Of a DNA stretch of 64,000 nucleotides, positions 40,551 through 49,991 are shown one piece after another (within the stretch, counting starts at the first letter, position 1; each line of letters begins with the position of its first letter). The notes under the pieces are model-generated. The model was not told where the DNA came from. It was given only the letters and a program-made list of their open reading frames with translations, and did no database searches. This stretch comes from Halobacteroides halobius DSM 5150 (GTDB lineage Bacteria; Bacillota; Halanaerobiia; Halobacteroidales; Halobacteroidaceae), in contig NC_019978.1 of assembly GCF_000328625.1 (NCBI RefSeq), positions 868,001 to 932,000 of the forward strand. The letters are read 5' to 3'. The position numbers and the translations under genes were made by a program.

Positions 40551-42572
40551 ATGTCTCTGCCAAGGTTAATTTTACAAATATCACCTCTTATAGTAATTAC
40601 TTATTTGATAATAAGGATAGATCTTTTTAGTCAAGTATTAGTAAATGATTATAGTAAGGAGAGGAAAGGTTATTTAAGTATAGGGTTAATTTTAATGTCT
40701 TCAGCCTTACTTTATTTTTTTAATGATTATCAGATAGCAATTTATACTATTGGAATTATTCTCTGTGGTAGATTATTTGGTTTTCCTTATGGTAGTTTTT
40801 CTGGAATTATATTTTTTATATTAGGTAGTCAAATAACTAATTTAGAAGAAGTAGTTATTCTATTAGGTCTTATTAGTGATTTATATCAGTTATCTGTATT
40901 GGATAAGCTAAATATTAGGTTAAAAGATGGTATAGTTGCTTTTTTATTAGGGATTAGTTTTATAATAACCATGCAAAGTCAAAATATTGTATTACATATG
41001 ATAGCTTTTTATGGTTCGTTGACAGTTATTACAAACTACAGATTACGCCTAAAGTCATTTCAAGAGCAAAAGTTAGAAATAAAAAGTGCTTGTCAAGCAC
41101 GAGATAGTTTAGAAGAGTTACATTCAATTAATGAAAAATTGATATCTAATTTTAATCTATCAGAAACTTGTGATGAATTATTACGGATTAGTTGTCAGCA
41201 ATTAGATATTAAACATGGTGGCTTATTACTGTATGATGAAGAAAAGGATCATTTAGAATTAAAGGCAGAGTATAATTTGGGCCAAGAAGATATTGATAAA
41301 TTCAAACTCCCCCAACCTGATTGTTTGGTTGATGCTTTAAAAAAAGAGGAAACTATTATAATTGATGATCCAGAAGTAATTTATTTTGGTAATGAGATCT
41401 TTTTCAAAAAAGAGATCAAGTCTGTGCTAATTGCCCCAATTTTTAGTAAAGAGCAATTAAAGGGGCTATTTATTTTTATGGCTACAAAGAATAATTTCTT
41501 TTCTAATAAGGACTTGATGCCATTACAAACAATTATTGATCAAGCTCCATTAGTAATTAGGAAGGCCGAAATTTTTGAAAAACTAGAACGAAATGTAGCA
41601 GGTCTGTCCATGTTACAAAGAACTAGTCACATAATTACTTCTACTTTAGATGCGGATCAAGTATTTGAACATACAGTTGATATGGTAATGGGTACTATGG
41701 GAGTATCTATGGCTGGCCTTTTTTTATTTGATGATGATCAAGCTTTACAATTGGTATCTGCTAAAGGGGTGCCTAAGCAAGAGCAAGAATCAATAGTTGC
41801 TGAGGCTAAAGAAGTTGTTAGTAGAGTAATTGAAGAGGAAAAGGTTTTAATTAATGATAAAATTAATGAAATTGATGAAAAGTATAGTTTTAATACAATT
41901 GATATTAAATCTGTTATATTTGTTCCTCTTAAGATTAGAGGAAGGGTAATTGGGGCTATTGGGGCAGCTCAAGCTGGTTTTGAAAGAGAGTTTACAAGTG
42001 CTGATAAAAGATTTATTACTATTTTGGCCAATCAAGCTGCTATTGCAATTGAGAATTCTAGAATGTATAATAGAATGGAAAAACTAGCTACTAAAGATAG
42101 TTTAACAAAGTTATATAATCATAGTGCCTTTTATGAACACTTAAGAGAATTACTAAAAAATACTAAAGAGAATAAGAATGATTTATCATTATTGATGTTA
42201 GATATTGATGATTTTAAGAGGTTTAATGATACTTATGGTCATCAAGCAGGAGATAAAGTACTGGAGAAAATGGGGGAGTTATTAAAGCAGAATGTAAGGG
42301 ATTCTGATATAGTAGCTAGGTATGGTGGAGAGGAATTTTCTATTGCACTCCCCAATATAGATAAGACTAAAGTTTTAAAGATAAGTAATCGGATTAATAA
42401 AGCGGTAAGGAAAGAAAAAGTTAAGTATAATGATTTAGAGTTAAATGTTACTGTTAGTATTGGGGTAGCTATTTATCAAGAGGGCCAATCTGCAGAAAAG
42501 CTAATTAATATAGCTGATAAGGCTTTATATAAAGCTAAGAATGAAGGTAAAGATCAGACTTATATTGCTTAA
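40551..42572 (+). CDS. Membrane diguanylate cyclase with two GAF domains
   Basis: 673 residues. About 160 N-terminal residues are membrane-spanning (six or so helices, including IDLFSQVLVNDYSKERKGYL in a loop). Two GAF-type sensor domains follow at about 190-345 and 355-505, then GGDEF at about 510-670. The active site YGGEEFSIAL is intact and the inhibitory site RDSD sits five residues before it, so the enzyme should make cyclic di-GMP and be subject to product inhibition. KLYNHSAFYEHL and DIDDFKRFNDTYGH are the other core motifs. The ligand of the sensor part is unknown. Confidence 0.92.
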   Translation: MSLPRLILQISPLIVITYLIIRIDLFSQVLVNDYSKERKGYLSIGLILMSSALLYFFNDYQIAIYTIGIILCGRLFGFPYGSFSGIIFFILGSQITNLEEVVILLGLISDLYQLSVLDKLNIRLKDGIVAFLLGISFIITMQSQNIVLHMIAFYGSLTVITNYRLRLKSFQEQKLEIKSACQARDSLEELHSINEKLISNFNLSETCDELLRISCQQLDIKHGGLLLYDEEKDHLELKAEYNLGQEDIDKFKLPQPDCLVDALKKEETIIIDDPEVIYFGNEIFFKKEIKSVLIAPIFSKEQLKGLFIFMATKNNFFSNKDLMPLQTIIDQAPLVIRKAEIFEKLERNVAGLSMLQRTSHIITSTLDADQVFEHTVDMVMGTMGVSMAGLFLFDDDQALQLVSAKGVPKQEQESIVAEAKEVVSRVIEEEKVLINDKINEIDEKYSFNTIDIKSVIFVPLKIRGRVIGAIGAAQAGFEREFTSADKRFITILANQAAIAIENSRMYNRMEKLATKDSLTKLYNHSAFYEHLRELLKNTKENKNDLSLLMLDIDDFKRFNDTYGHQAGDKVLEKMGELLKQNVRDSDIVARYGGEEFSIALPNIDKTKVLKISNRINKAVRKEKVKYNDLELNVTVSIGVAIYQEGQSAEKLINIADKALYKAKNEGKDQTYIA

Positions 42573-42599
42573 AAGTTATAGACAAAAGGAGTGGTAATT

Positions 42600-43154
42600 A
42601 TGAAGTTAGGTGTAGTTAGTGATATTCACGGAAGTTTAACTGCTTTTAAAGAGGCTAAAGATTATCTAAAGGATAGTGATTTACTTTTAATAGCAGGGGA
42701 TATTTTATATCATGGTGCTCGTAACCCACTACCAGCTGGCTATGATACAGAAGGTGTTCTAGAGGAACTTAAAGAGATGGAAGAAGATTTTTTAGCTGTA
42801 AAAGGTAATGTAGATGCTTTAGTGGATGATTGGGTGCTACCTTATCCTTTATCTGAGTATACAGTAGTTGAAGATAATGGCCGAAGGATCGCTATTTATC
42901 ATGGTTATCAAGATGAAACTGCAGAAGAACGGGCCAACTTTGCTCATCAGTTAGGAGCAGATATTTTAGTTTTTGGTCATACGCATTTACCACTAATAGA
43001 GGAAGTAAATGGAGTTATTTTACTTAATCCTGGTAGTATTGCATTGCCTAAACAAAAGCCAGCTGTGTCTACAATAGCCCAAATAGATGAAAAGCAGATT
43101 AAATTGATTGCTTTAGAGAGTAAAGAGGTACTAAAAGAATATAAATTGGATTAA
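42600..43154 (+). CDS. YfcE-type metallophosphodiesterase
   Basis: Calcineurin-like phosphoesterase of about 185 residues. Metal-binding motifs: SDIHGS, AGDI, KGNVDAL, the IYHGY His and FGHTHLP. YfcE of E. coli is a manganese phosphodiesterase of unknown natural substrate. ATG 42600 is 8 nt after AAAGGAG; GTG 42591 overlaps that site. Confidence 0.9.
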   Translation: MKLGVVSDIHGSLTAFKEAKDYLKDSDLLLIAGDILYHGARNPLPAGYDTEGVLEELKEMEEDFLAVKGNVDALVDDWVLPYPLSEYTVVEDNGRRIAIYHGYQDETAEERANFAHQLGADILVFGHTHLPLIEEVNGVILLNPGSIALPKQKPAVSTIAQIDEKQIKLIALESKEVLKEYKLD

Positions 43155-43158
43155 TAGT

Positions 43159-43188
43159 AAAGGGCTAACAGTGATGTTGGCCCTTTTT
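43159..43188 (+). terminator. Terminator after the yfcE-type gene
   Basis: Stem AAAGGGCTAAC / GTTGGCCCTTT with an AGTGAT loop and a T5 run. Confidence 0.9.
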
Positions 43189-43222
43189 GATATAAAGTGT
43201 CATCATACCAAGGAGGCGAAAG

Positions 43223-44395
43223 ATGAATTTACAAGAAAAAAGAGAGCAATTAATTGCTGAAGGATTATGTAACCATTGTCTTGGTAGACAATTTGCTAGA
43301 TTAGGGACAGGATTAGAGAATTATGAGCGTGGGGCTATTTTAAGAGAAAAAGATAAACTAACCAAAGAGGATTTTATACGATTTAATATTCCCCAATCAG
43401 TTTCACTAGGAGGAGATTGTTTTTTGTGTAAGGGAGTATTCAATAATTTGGATAACTACATAAACTTAGTAATAACTACTTTAAATGATTACCAATTCAA
43501 TACAATGTTAATTGGAACGCGCCCTACTCAAGAAATGAAAAAGCTAGAAAGAAGTATTTGGGATAAGTATGGAGATGATTATGCTGAACCACTTAAATCA
43601 GAATTAAATCGTTTAGTGGGAAAAGAGGTTGAAGAAAGATTAGAAGTAGGGGTAGATTATAAAAATCCAGAGATTACAGCAGTAATTGATATAGCTCAAG
43701 AAGATGTAAAGCTACAAATTAAGTCATTATTGATTTATGGGAAGTATAATAAATACTCTCGAGAGTTATTTCAAACGGAATGGAGTTATTTAAAAGATTC
43801 TATCCAAGAAATAACTGAAGTGCCTTTCATACAGTATACTGAGGCTGAGGCTAGTAAATTTCATGGAGCCGGAAGAGAGGATGCAGATGTAAGATGTTTT
43901 GGTAAACGGGAGTTTGTTTTAGAATTGGTTAATCCTAAAAAAAGGAAGGTTAATTTAACCCAACTACAAAAACAATTGAATCAATCTCAAGCTAAAGTAG
44001 AAGTCTTTAATTTAAAAATTACTGATAGAGAAAAGATTAAAGAGTTGAAAGAAAAGAGAGTAGATAAGACTTATCGTGCTTTAGTCACTCTAGACCAGAA
44101 AACAACCCAAGAAGAATTAGTTACACTAGAGCAAATAATTGGAACTATAGAACAAAAAACACCACAAAGGGTTAAAAAAAGTAGAGGAAATTTAGTTAGA
44201 AAACGAGAAATTTATAAAATAGAACCGGAACTAATTACTAAAAGAAAGTTTGAATTAATAATTAAAGCTGAAGCAGGGGCTTATATTAAAGAACTAATAT
44301 CTAGTGATGAAGGAAGAACTACTCCTAGTGTAGCTGAAATACTAGGTTGTCAAGCTAAATGTACTAAATTAGATGTGATAGATATAGATAATTAA
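43223..44395 (+). CDS. pus10: Pus10-type tRNA pseudouridine synthase (archaeal/eukaryotic family)
   Basis: 390 residues collinear with archaeal Pus10, which forms pseudouridine 54/55 in tRNA. An N-terminal zinc site has Cys16/Cys19 in LCNHCLGRQFARLG and Cys66/Cys69 in GDCFLCKG, followed by a THUMP-like region. The catalytic domain contains RLEVGVDYKNPEI, the motif HGAGREDADVRCFG with predicted catalytic Asp220, and the FVLELVNPKKR strand. The C-terminal AYIKELISSDEGRTTPSVAEI is the family's closing motif. Strong AAGGAGG before ATG 43223. Base composition matches neighbours, so any transfer is old. Next gene (moxR) begins 11 nt after the stop. Bacteria normally use TruB for U55. Confidence 0.93.
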   Translation: MNLQEKREQLIAEGLCNHCLGRQFARLGTGLENYERGAILREKDKLTKEDFIRFNIPQSVSLGGDCFLCKGVFNNLDNYINLVITTLNDYQFNTMLIGTRPTQEMKKLERSIWDKYGDDYAEPLKSELNRLVGKEVEERLEVGVDYKNPEITAVIDIAQEDVKLQIKSLLIYGKYNKYSRELFQTEWSYLKDSIQEITEVPFIQYTEAEASKFHGAGREDADVRCFGKREFVLELVNPKKRKVNLTQLQKQLNQSQAKVEVFNLKITDREKIKELKEKRVDKTYRALVTLDQKTTQEELVTLEQIIGTIEQKTPQRVKKSRGNLVRKREIYKIEPELITKRKFELIIKAEAGAYIKELISSDEGRTTPSVAEILGCQAKCTKLDVIDIDN

Positions 44396-44406
44396 AAGGA
44401 GGGGAT

Positions 44407-45354
44407 ATGGTGAAAAGGTTTGAACAGGTGTGTGAAGCAATTATAGATAATATAGAACAAGTAATAGTAGGAAAAAGAAATAAGATTGAAGAAGCATTAA
44501 TTTGTTTTTTAGCTGGAGGACATTTATTATTAGAAGATGTTCCTGGGGTAGGTAAAACTATTTTAGCTCGGGCTTTAGCAATTAGTAGTGGAGCAGATTT
44601 TCAAAGGATTCAGTGTACTCCTGATTTGTTACCAAAAGATGTAACGGGAGTTACTGTTTATCATCAACAAAGTGAGACTTTTGATTTTTCTCCAGGGCCA
44701 ATCTTTTCTCAAGTCTTATTAGTAGATGAGATTAATCGAACAACGCCTAAGACTCAATCGGGATTATTAGAAAGTATGGCAGAAGGTCAGGTTACTATTA
44801 GTGGTGAAACTAAGAAATTACCAACACCATTTTTTGTAATTGCTACACAAAATCCAGTTGATTTCGATGGTACTTTTCCTCTTCCTAAGGCCCAATTAGA
44901 CCGTTTTATGATGCAGACTAGTATTGGATACCCTGACCAAAATGATGAGGTGCAAATTTTAAAGCAAGTTAAACAAGAACATCCAATTGATAAAATAGAG
45001 TCTATAGTAACCCCCCAACAAATTGAAGAATTAAAGTCACAAGTCCGGGAGGTTCATTTAGATGATGAAGTTTATCAATATCTAGTAGAGGTTGTTACTA
45101 AAACGCGTAATCATCCAGATATACTCTTAGGGGTTAGTCCTAGAGGTAGTATTGATTTAGCTCATACTGCTCAAGCTAGGGCGCTATTAAAGGGCAGAGA
45201 CTTTGTTATCCCTGAAGATATTAAAAAGTTAGCTCCACTTGTACTACAACATCGGATTAGTATTCGTTCCGAAAGTCAATTGCGCGGTCAAGAAGCGGAT
45301 GACTTAATTAAAGGGATCTTAAATAAAGTTTCTGTTCCTGTAGGGGCTAAATAA
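44407..45354 (+). CDS. MoxR-family AAA+ ATPase
   Basis: 315 residues. Walker A is DVPGVGKTILARAL, Walker B with MoxR signature is LLVDEINRTTPKTQSGLLESM, followed by ATQNPVDFDGTFPLPKAQLDRF (sensor 1 and arginine finger region) and a lid domain. MoxR proteins act as chaperones for metal insertion or complex assembly, commonly with DUF58 proteins. It opens a three-gene set with the DUF58 gene 1 nt downstream and a DUF4129 membrane protein. RBS AAAAGGAGGGG. Confidence 0.93.
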   Translation: MVKRFEQVCEAIIDNIEQVIVGKRNKIEEALICFLAGGHLLLEDVPGVGKTILARALAISSGADFQRIQCTPDLLPKDVTGVTVYHQQSETFDFSPGPIFSQVLLVDEINRTTPKTQSGLLESMAEGQVTISGETKKLPTPFFVIATQNPVDFDGTFPLPKAQLDRFMMQTSIGYPDQNDEVQILKQVKQEHPIDKIESIVTPQQIEELKSQVREVHLDDEVYQYLVEVVTKTRNHPDILLGVSPRGSIDLAHTAQARALLKGRDFVIPEDIKKLAPLVLQHRISIRSESQLRGQEADDLIKGILNKVSVPVGAK

Positions 45355-45355
45355 A

Positions 45356-46531
45356 ATGAAGTACTTTCTTATCTTTGCTATAATAGTAATCTTATTAGCC
45401 CCTGTATCAGGTGTCTATGAATTATACTATTTAGCCTATATTAGTCTAGCCTTACCTTTAGTGCTGGTCTTTTTAATCAAACAAGGTGTTAAGAACCTTA
45501 AAGTAGAAAGAGTAGTTAATAAAGATCGTATTTTTGCAACAGAAAGTTCAAAGGTTAAATTAAATTTAATTAACCAAGGGATTTGGCCTATTTTTTGGCT
45601 TAGCTATAAGGAAAGAGTTCCTATTCAACTCCATCCACCTTTAAAGGGAGAAGTTATTTCTTTAGGATCTTTTGCAGAGTATGGGCTAGAGTATACTTTA
45701 CAGGGGAGACAGCGAGGGATGTATGATCTAGGGCCTGTGAGGGTTAAATTAGGTGATGGATTAGGATTTATAGAGACTGAGCTTAAGTTTGATGCTAAAG
45801 AAAAATTGATTGTCTATCCTAATATTTTGCCTCTAGATGATTTAGGGTTACCCTCTCGAATTGCTTTTGGTGATTTAATTTGGCCCCAGCGGATTTATCG
45901 TGATCCTACTAGTTTTAGAGGACTTAGAGAGTATCAATTGGGAGATCAGCTTAAAGATGTCTATTGGACTGCTAGTGCTAGTACAGGAGAGTTAATGGTT
46001 AAAGAATATGAATCTACAGTTACTCTTAAGAATCTAATCTTGCTTAATTTAAATCAGGATGATTATGGAGTTAAAAGATTAAAGTTACAAGTAGAATCGG
46101 CTATTGAAGTAGCTGCTTCTTTGGCTAAATATTTAATTGAGGTTAATCAAACAGTAGGTTTAGCTACAAATGGTTGTGATCCATTAGCAAAGCGAGAGTT
46201 TATTAAGCCTGGTCAAGGATCAGGTCACTTAATGGAGATTATGGAGTTGTTGGCCCGGGTAGAACCAACAGAAGATAAATCTTTCTTACCTTTTATTAGT
46301 CAGTATAGTCATCAAGTTTCTCCAGGATCTACTCTATTGATTATTACCAAGGTAGATTCAGAAGAATTAATCAAGACAGCACTCCAATTATGTAAGCAAG
46401 GATTAAATATAGTCTTAATTGTATTGGGGAGAGAAGTTTTTCATCCTCAATATTTAAATAAGTCATATACGGAGAGTTTAGTAATCTATCAGTTAAACAG
46501 AAAGGAAGATATCTATGCCTGGGGAAGATAG
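45356..46531 (+). CDS. DUF58 membrane protein
   Basis: 391 residues. Two N-terminal hydrophobic helices (residues 1-40), then a beta-rich extracytoplasmic or cytoplasmic region, and the DUF58 core DPTSFRGLREYQLGDQLKDVYWTAS, which precedes a von-Willebrand-like fold. This pairing with MoxR is widespread; function in envelope or protein-complex assembly is suspected, not shown. Start codon 1 nt after the moxR stop; its end overlaps the next gene by 17 nt. Confidence 0.9.
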   Translation: MKYFLIFAIIVILLAPVSGVYELYYLAYISLALPLVLVFLIKQGVKNLKVERVVNKDRIFATESSKVKLNLINQGIWPIFWLSYKERVPIQLHPPLKGEVISLGSFAEYGLEYTLQGRQRGMYDLGPVRVKLGDGLGFIETELKFDAKEKLIVYPNILPLDDLGLPSRIAFGDLIWPQRIYRDPTSFRGLREYQLGDQLKDVYWTASASTGELMVKEYESTVTLKNLILLNLNQDDYGVKRLKLQVESAIEVAASLAKYLIEVNQTVGLATNGCDPLAKREFIKPGQGSGHLMEIMELLARVEPTEDKSFLPFISQYSHQVSPGSTLLIITKVDSEELIKTALQLCKQGLNIVLIVLGREVFHPQYLNKSYTESLVIYQLNRKEDIYAWGR

Positions 46532-47963
46532 ATTAGTTAATAATATTAATTTAATTTTAAAAGGGCTTAGTAGTTTGATCTTAGTTTTATTGGCTAATCA
46601 GTCATTTTTGATAATGCAGAGTTATTTTTTACAACTTCAATGGAAGTGGTTAACTTTAATTTCCCTGCTAGGGATTATAATTGGGGTTATAGAAGCTAGA
46701 GTTTTAGTAGGTTTAAAGAAGTGGCCAAAGTCTTTAAAAGTTATAGTTATTAGTGGTTTGTTATTGCTAGTTTATGGGGTTGATTCCGATTATACTTCTT
46801 CCTCTTTTAAGATTTCTTCTTTTATTATAATCTTGATTTATTATTTGGCTTATAGATTAGCCTATTGGAGTCAAAAATTAGATTTTGATTTTGAAAGTTT
46901 AAAAGTGAATAATCATCAGCAAGAACAAATTTATAAGCGCCAAGGGCCAATTTTTAAACGATATGCTAATAGTTTTAAGCAATTAGAGCAGTTAGTTATA
47001 ATAATTGATGGATTATTGGTTATAAGTTGGCTTTTTAAACAGCAAATTAATTATAATTTGATTCTTAGCGGAGCTTTTATATTAGTACTGCAATTTTTAT
47101 TATTAGGATTTGCTTTCTACCAAAAGAAAAGGATTTTATGGAGACTAAATAATTATAGAACTCAACCTCAACTATTTAATAAAATGATTGGTTGGCTGTT
47201 AATTCTGATTATTTCTATTTCTGCAATAATAGTTATTTTACCTAGTCATAATAATTTTATTCCTTGGCAGTGGCTAAAAGATAAGTTATTAACAATTGAT
47301 AGTAAGATTAAAACTCCGACACCTCCTTTAACTAAAAAGAAAGAAACTAGCGATGCAGGTAGCTTAAAAAAAGGCATAGAGCAGGCATTGCAACAGCAGG
47401 ACAGTTTTTCGTGGCATCTAGTTTTATATCTAATGATGTACATCATATTTTTAATGATTCTAGTAAGTATAATTATTGGTTTTATTTTAACTTTACTTAA
47501 AGAAGAATACAAAAATTTAAAAGGGCTGCCAGGTTTATTGGTTAAACTTTATCTTACCTTTATTAATCTAGTTAAAGGATGGGGTAGATTGCTTAAAAGT
47601 GGTGTAAAAAAGCTTCAAATGACTGTACAGACTAGCAGGAAGCATTATAAGCAAGAGGAATTAGAAGAGATACTACACAATGAGGAGTTTAAGAGAGACT
47701 GGTCACCTGATACACCAAGAGAAGAGATAATAGCTTATTATATTCAGGCTGAGAATATTTTTAAAGAAAAAGGTTGTAGGAGAAGAAAAAATCAAACTAT
47801 AAGTCAGTTTTTGCAATTTGTAAAAGAAGATATCTCAATTAGAGGTCAGAAAATTGTAGCAATAAATGATCTTATAGAACAGGCTCTTTATAGTAATCAT
47901 GCTATAACTAAACCCCAGGCTAATAAAATGAAGGAATTAATTGATAATTTAGCTAATAATTAA
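46515..47963 (+). CDS. Membrane protein with C-terminal DUF4129 domain
   Basis: 482 residues. About five hydrophobic helices lie in the first 240 residues, another near 300-325, and the last 110 residues (EEILHNEEFKRDWSPDTPREEIIAYY onward) match DUF4129. Third genes of MoxR-DUF58 operons usually encode TgpA-like proteins with a transglutaminase core between the helices and DUF4129; that core, with its Cys-His-Asp triad, is missing here. Overlaps the DUF58 gene by 17 nt. Confidence 0.78.
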   Translation: MPGEDRLVNNINLILKGLSSLILVLLANQSFLIMQSYFLQLQWKWLTLISLLGIIIGVIEARVLVGLKKWPKSLKVIVISGLLLLVYGVDSDYTSSSFKISSFIIILIYYLAYRLAYWSQKLDFDFESLKVNNHQQEQIYKRQGPIFKRYANSFKQLEQLVIIIDGLLVISWLFKQQINYNLILSGAFILVLQFLLLGFAFYQKKRILWRLNNYRTQPQLFNKMIGWLLILIISISAIIVILPSHNNFIPWQWLKDKLLTIDSKIKTPTPPLTKKKETSDAGSLKKGIEQALQQQDSFSWHLVLYLMMYIIFLMILVSIIIGFILTLLKEEYKNLKGLPGLLVKLYLTFINLVKGWGRLLKSGVKKLQMTVQTSRKHYKQEELEEILHNEEFKRDWSPDTPREEIIAYYIQAENIFKEKGCRRRKNQTISQFLQFVKEDISIRGQKIVAINDLIEQALYSNHAITKPQANKMKELIDNLANN

Positions 47964-48017
47964 AATAGAGGTTTTTTAATCGAATATGACTGAATAGTCA
48001 GTGAAGGAGGAGAAAGG

Positions 48018-48707
48018 ATGACTTTATTAAAGTTAGAAGGTATCAAGAAGATTTATCAACAAGGAGAGGTTGAAGTTCCAGCTTTGCGTGGAATAGACTT
48101 AACAGTAGAAGTAGGTGAGTTTACATCAATTGCTGGTCCTTCTGGATCAGGAAAATCAACTTTGCTTAATATAGTAGGATGTCTTGATCAACCAAGTACG
48201 GGCCAAGTTTATTTAGAGGATACAGAGATAGATCAATTATCTGAAGATGAATTAGCTATGGTGAGAAGACATAATTTAGGGTTTATTTTTCAAGCTTTTA
48301 ACTTGATTCCTGTATTAACAGTTTATGAAAATGTTGAATTTGCTCTTAATCTTGTTGGCCAGATGAAAAAATCAGAGATGAAAGAGCGAGTAATGGATAT
48401 TTTAGATGCTGTAGGGTTAAAAGATTTAGCAGATCGCAAGCCTAATGAATTATCAGGTGGTCAAAAACAGCGAGTCTCTATTGCTAGAGCTTTGGTTAAA
48501 CATCCTAAATTGGTATTAGCTGATGAGCCTACAGCAAATCTTGATTCCAAAACAAGTAAAGAAGTTTTAGAAGTAATGCTAGAAATGAATAAAAAATTAG
48601 AAACTACATTTATCTTTTCTACTCATGATCCGTTGATTATGGATTATGCCCAAAGATTAATTAAACTTAGAGATGGGCAAATCGTAGCAGATAAAAAGAC
48701 AGTTTAA
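48018..48707 (+). CDS. ABC transporter ATP-binding protein (LolD/MacB type)
   Basis: 229 residues with Walker A GPSGSGKST, Q-loop FIFQAFNLIPVLTVYENV, signature LSGGQKQRVS, Walker B LVLADEPTANLDS and the switch His in STHDP. This is the type-VII (MacB/LolD/FtsE-like) ATPase subgroup. It is followed by two FtsX-type permeases, a LolA-like protein and a beta-barrel, so it likely powers transfer of a lipid or lipoprotein from the inner membrane. GGAGGAGAAAGG before ATG. Confidence 0.95.
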   Translation: MTLLKLEGIKKIYQQGEVEVPALRGIDLTVEVGEFTSIAGPSGSGKSTLLNIVGCLDQPSTGQVYLEDTEIDQLSEDELAMVRRHNLGFIFQAFNLIPVLTVYENVEFALNLVGQMKKSEMKERVMDILDAVGLKDLADRKPNELSGGQKQRVSIARALVKHPKLVLADEPTANLDSKTSKEVLEVMLEMNKKLETTFIFSTHDPLIMDYAQRLIKLRDGQIVADKKTV

Positions 48708-48730
48708 TATCAAATGAGGAGGTGGAAAAG

Positions 48731-49978
48731 TTGTTTTTAGTTAAGTTAGCTTTAAAAAATTTAACTCGTCATCAGCGGAGGGTCTTAATTACTGCTTCAA
48801 TAATTGCCTTAGGAATTGCTATTTTTTTAATTTATGATTCTATTCAAATTGGCATGAATAAATTATCTTTTAATAATATCAGAAATTTAGAAACAGGCCA
48901 TTTACAAGTAATTAATAAAAAATATTGGTCAAAACGAGATCAATTGCCACTAAAACATCTTATTTCCCAAAAGCAACAGTTAAAATCTACTATAACCGAC
49001 CTTGCACATTTTAAGGCAGTCACTCCTAAACTAAAGTTTTCTGCTAATCTAAATAATGGGATTAATCAACTACCTGTGATTGCTTGTGGGATAGCTCCTA
49101 AAACTTATCAGCAAGTATTTACTATAGAAGAATATTTAGTTGCAGGTAGAATGATAAAAAAGGATAAGTATCAAGTAATTATGGGTCAGAAATTAGCTGG
49201 TTTAATGGATTTTAAAGTAGGAGATTACTTAACTTTATTATTTAAAACTAAAACAGGCACTTTTAATACAATTAGTGCTAAAATTACTGGTTTATTTCAT
49301 ACAAACAATCCTGAAATTAACAATAATTTGGTTTATATTCCTTTAGGTATTGCTCAACAAGCCCTAAATTTAGAGGGACAAATAACTCAGTTAGTAGTTA
49401 GATTAGATCAAGATGGGATAGCAAAGAAAATAAGTAAAGAACTAGAGAGGAAGTTAATTACAAAGGATAATCAGTTAACTGTACATCCGTGGCGCGACTT
49501 TGCAGGTGAGGTAATTGCTATGAGTAAAGCAGAAACTGCTGAGAAAACAACTATAATGTTTTTGATATTAATAATTGCTGCTGTAGGAATTGTTAATACT
49601 ATTCTTTTATCATCTTTAGAAAGAATAAAGGAAATTGGGATGATGAAGGCTTTGGGACTAAGAGTAAAAGAAATTGTAATAGTCTTTGTATTAGAAGCAA
49701 TGGGCATTGGATTAATTGGAGGAATTCTTGGTTCTTTGCTAGGTAGTATTATCATTTTATACTTTAATATATACGGAATTAATTTATCTACTTTTGTTAG
49801 TGATTTAGGAGATTGGGGATTACCTGTGATGGGCCAACTGTACGCTTATTGGAATCCTTCAGCTTTTATACTTGTAATTAGTTTTGGGGTGGTTGTATCA
49901 TTGATAGCAAGTATATTACCAGCTTTTTGGGCAGCCCGTAAAGATCCTGTAGAAGCAATAGCTGGTGATTATAATTAG
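48731..49978 (+). CDS. ABC transporter permease, LolC/E-MacB type (first)
   Basis: About 415 residues with four membrane helices: one near the N terminus (VLITASIIALGIAIFLI) and three at the C terminus, flanking a large periplasmic domain of about 230 residues. The FtsX signature appears as SSLERIKEIGMMKALGLR and the closing LPAFWAARKDPVEAI. I favour TTG 48731, 7 nt after GAGGAGGTGG; GTG 48722 is within the site. Probably forms a heterodimer with the next gene product. Confidence 0.9.
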   Translation: MFLVKLALKNLTRHQRRVLITASIIALGIAIFLIYDSIQIGMNKLSFNNIRNLETGHLQVINKKYWSKRDQLPLKHLISQKQQLKSTITDLAHFKAVTPKLKFSANLNNGINQLPVIACGIAPKTYQQVFTIEEYLVAGRMIKKDKYQVIMGQKLAGLMDFKVGDYLTLLFKTKTGTFNTISAKITGLFHTNNPEINNNLVYIPLGIAQQALNLEGQITQLVVRLDQDGIAKKISKELERKLITKDNQLTVHPWRDFAGEVIAMSKAETAEKTTIMFLILIIAAVGIVNTILLSSLERIKEIGMMKALGLRVKEIVIVFVLEAMGIGLIGGILGSLLGSIIILYFNIYGINLSTFVSDLGDWGLPVMGQLYAYWNPSAFILVISFGVVVSLIASILPAFWAARKDPVEAIAGDYN

Positions 49979-49991
49979 GGAGGTAAGATAA

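Noticed and set aside
43223-44395. Recent horizontal transfer of pus10 judged by base composition
   Set aside because: Codon and base use match the neighbouring genes, so composition gives no sign of recent arrival; only a tree could show older transfer.
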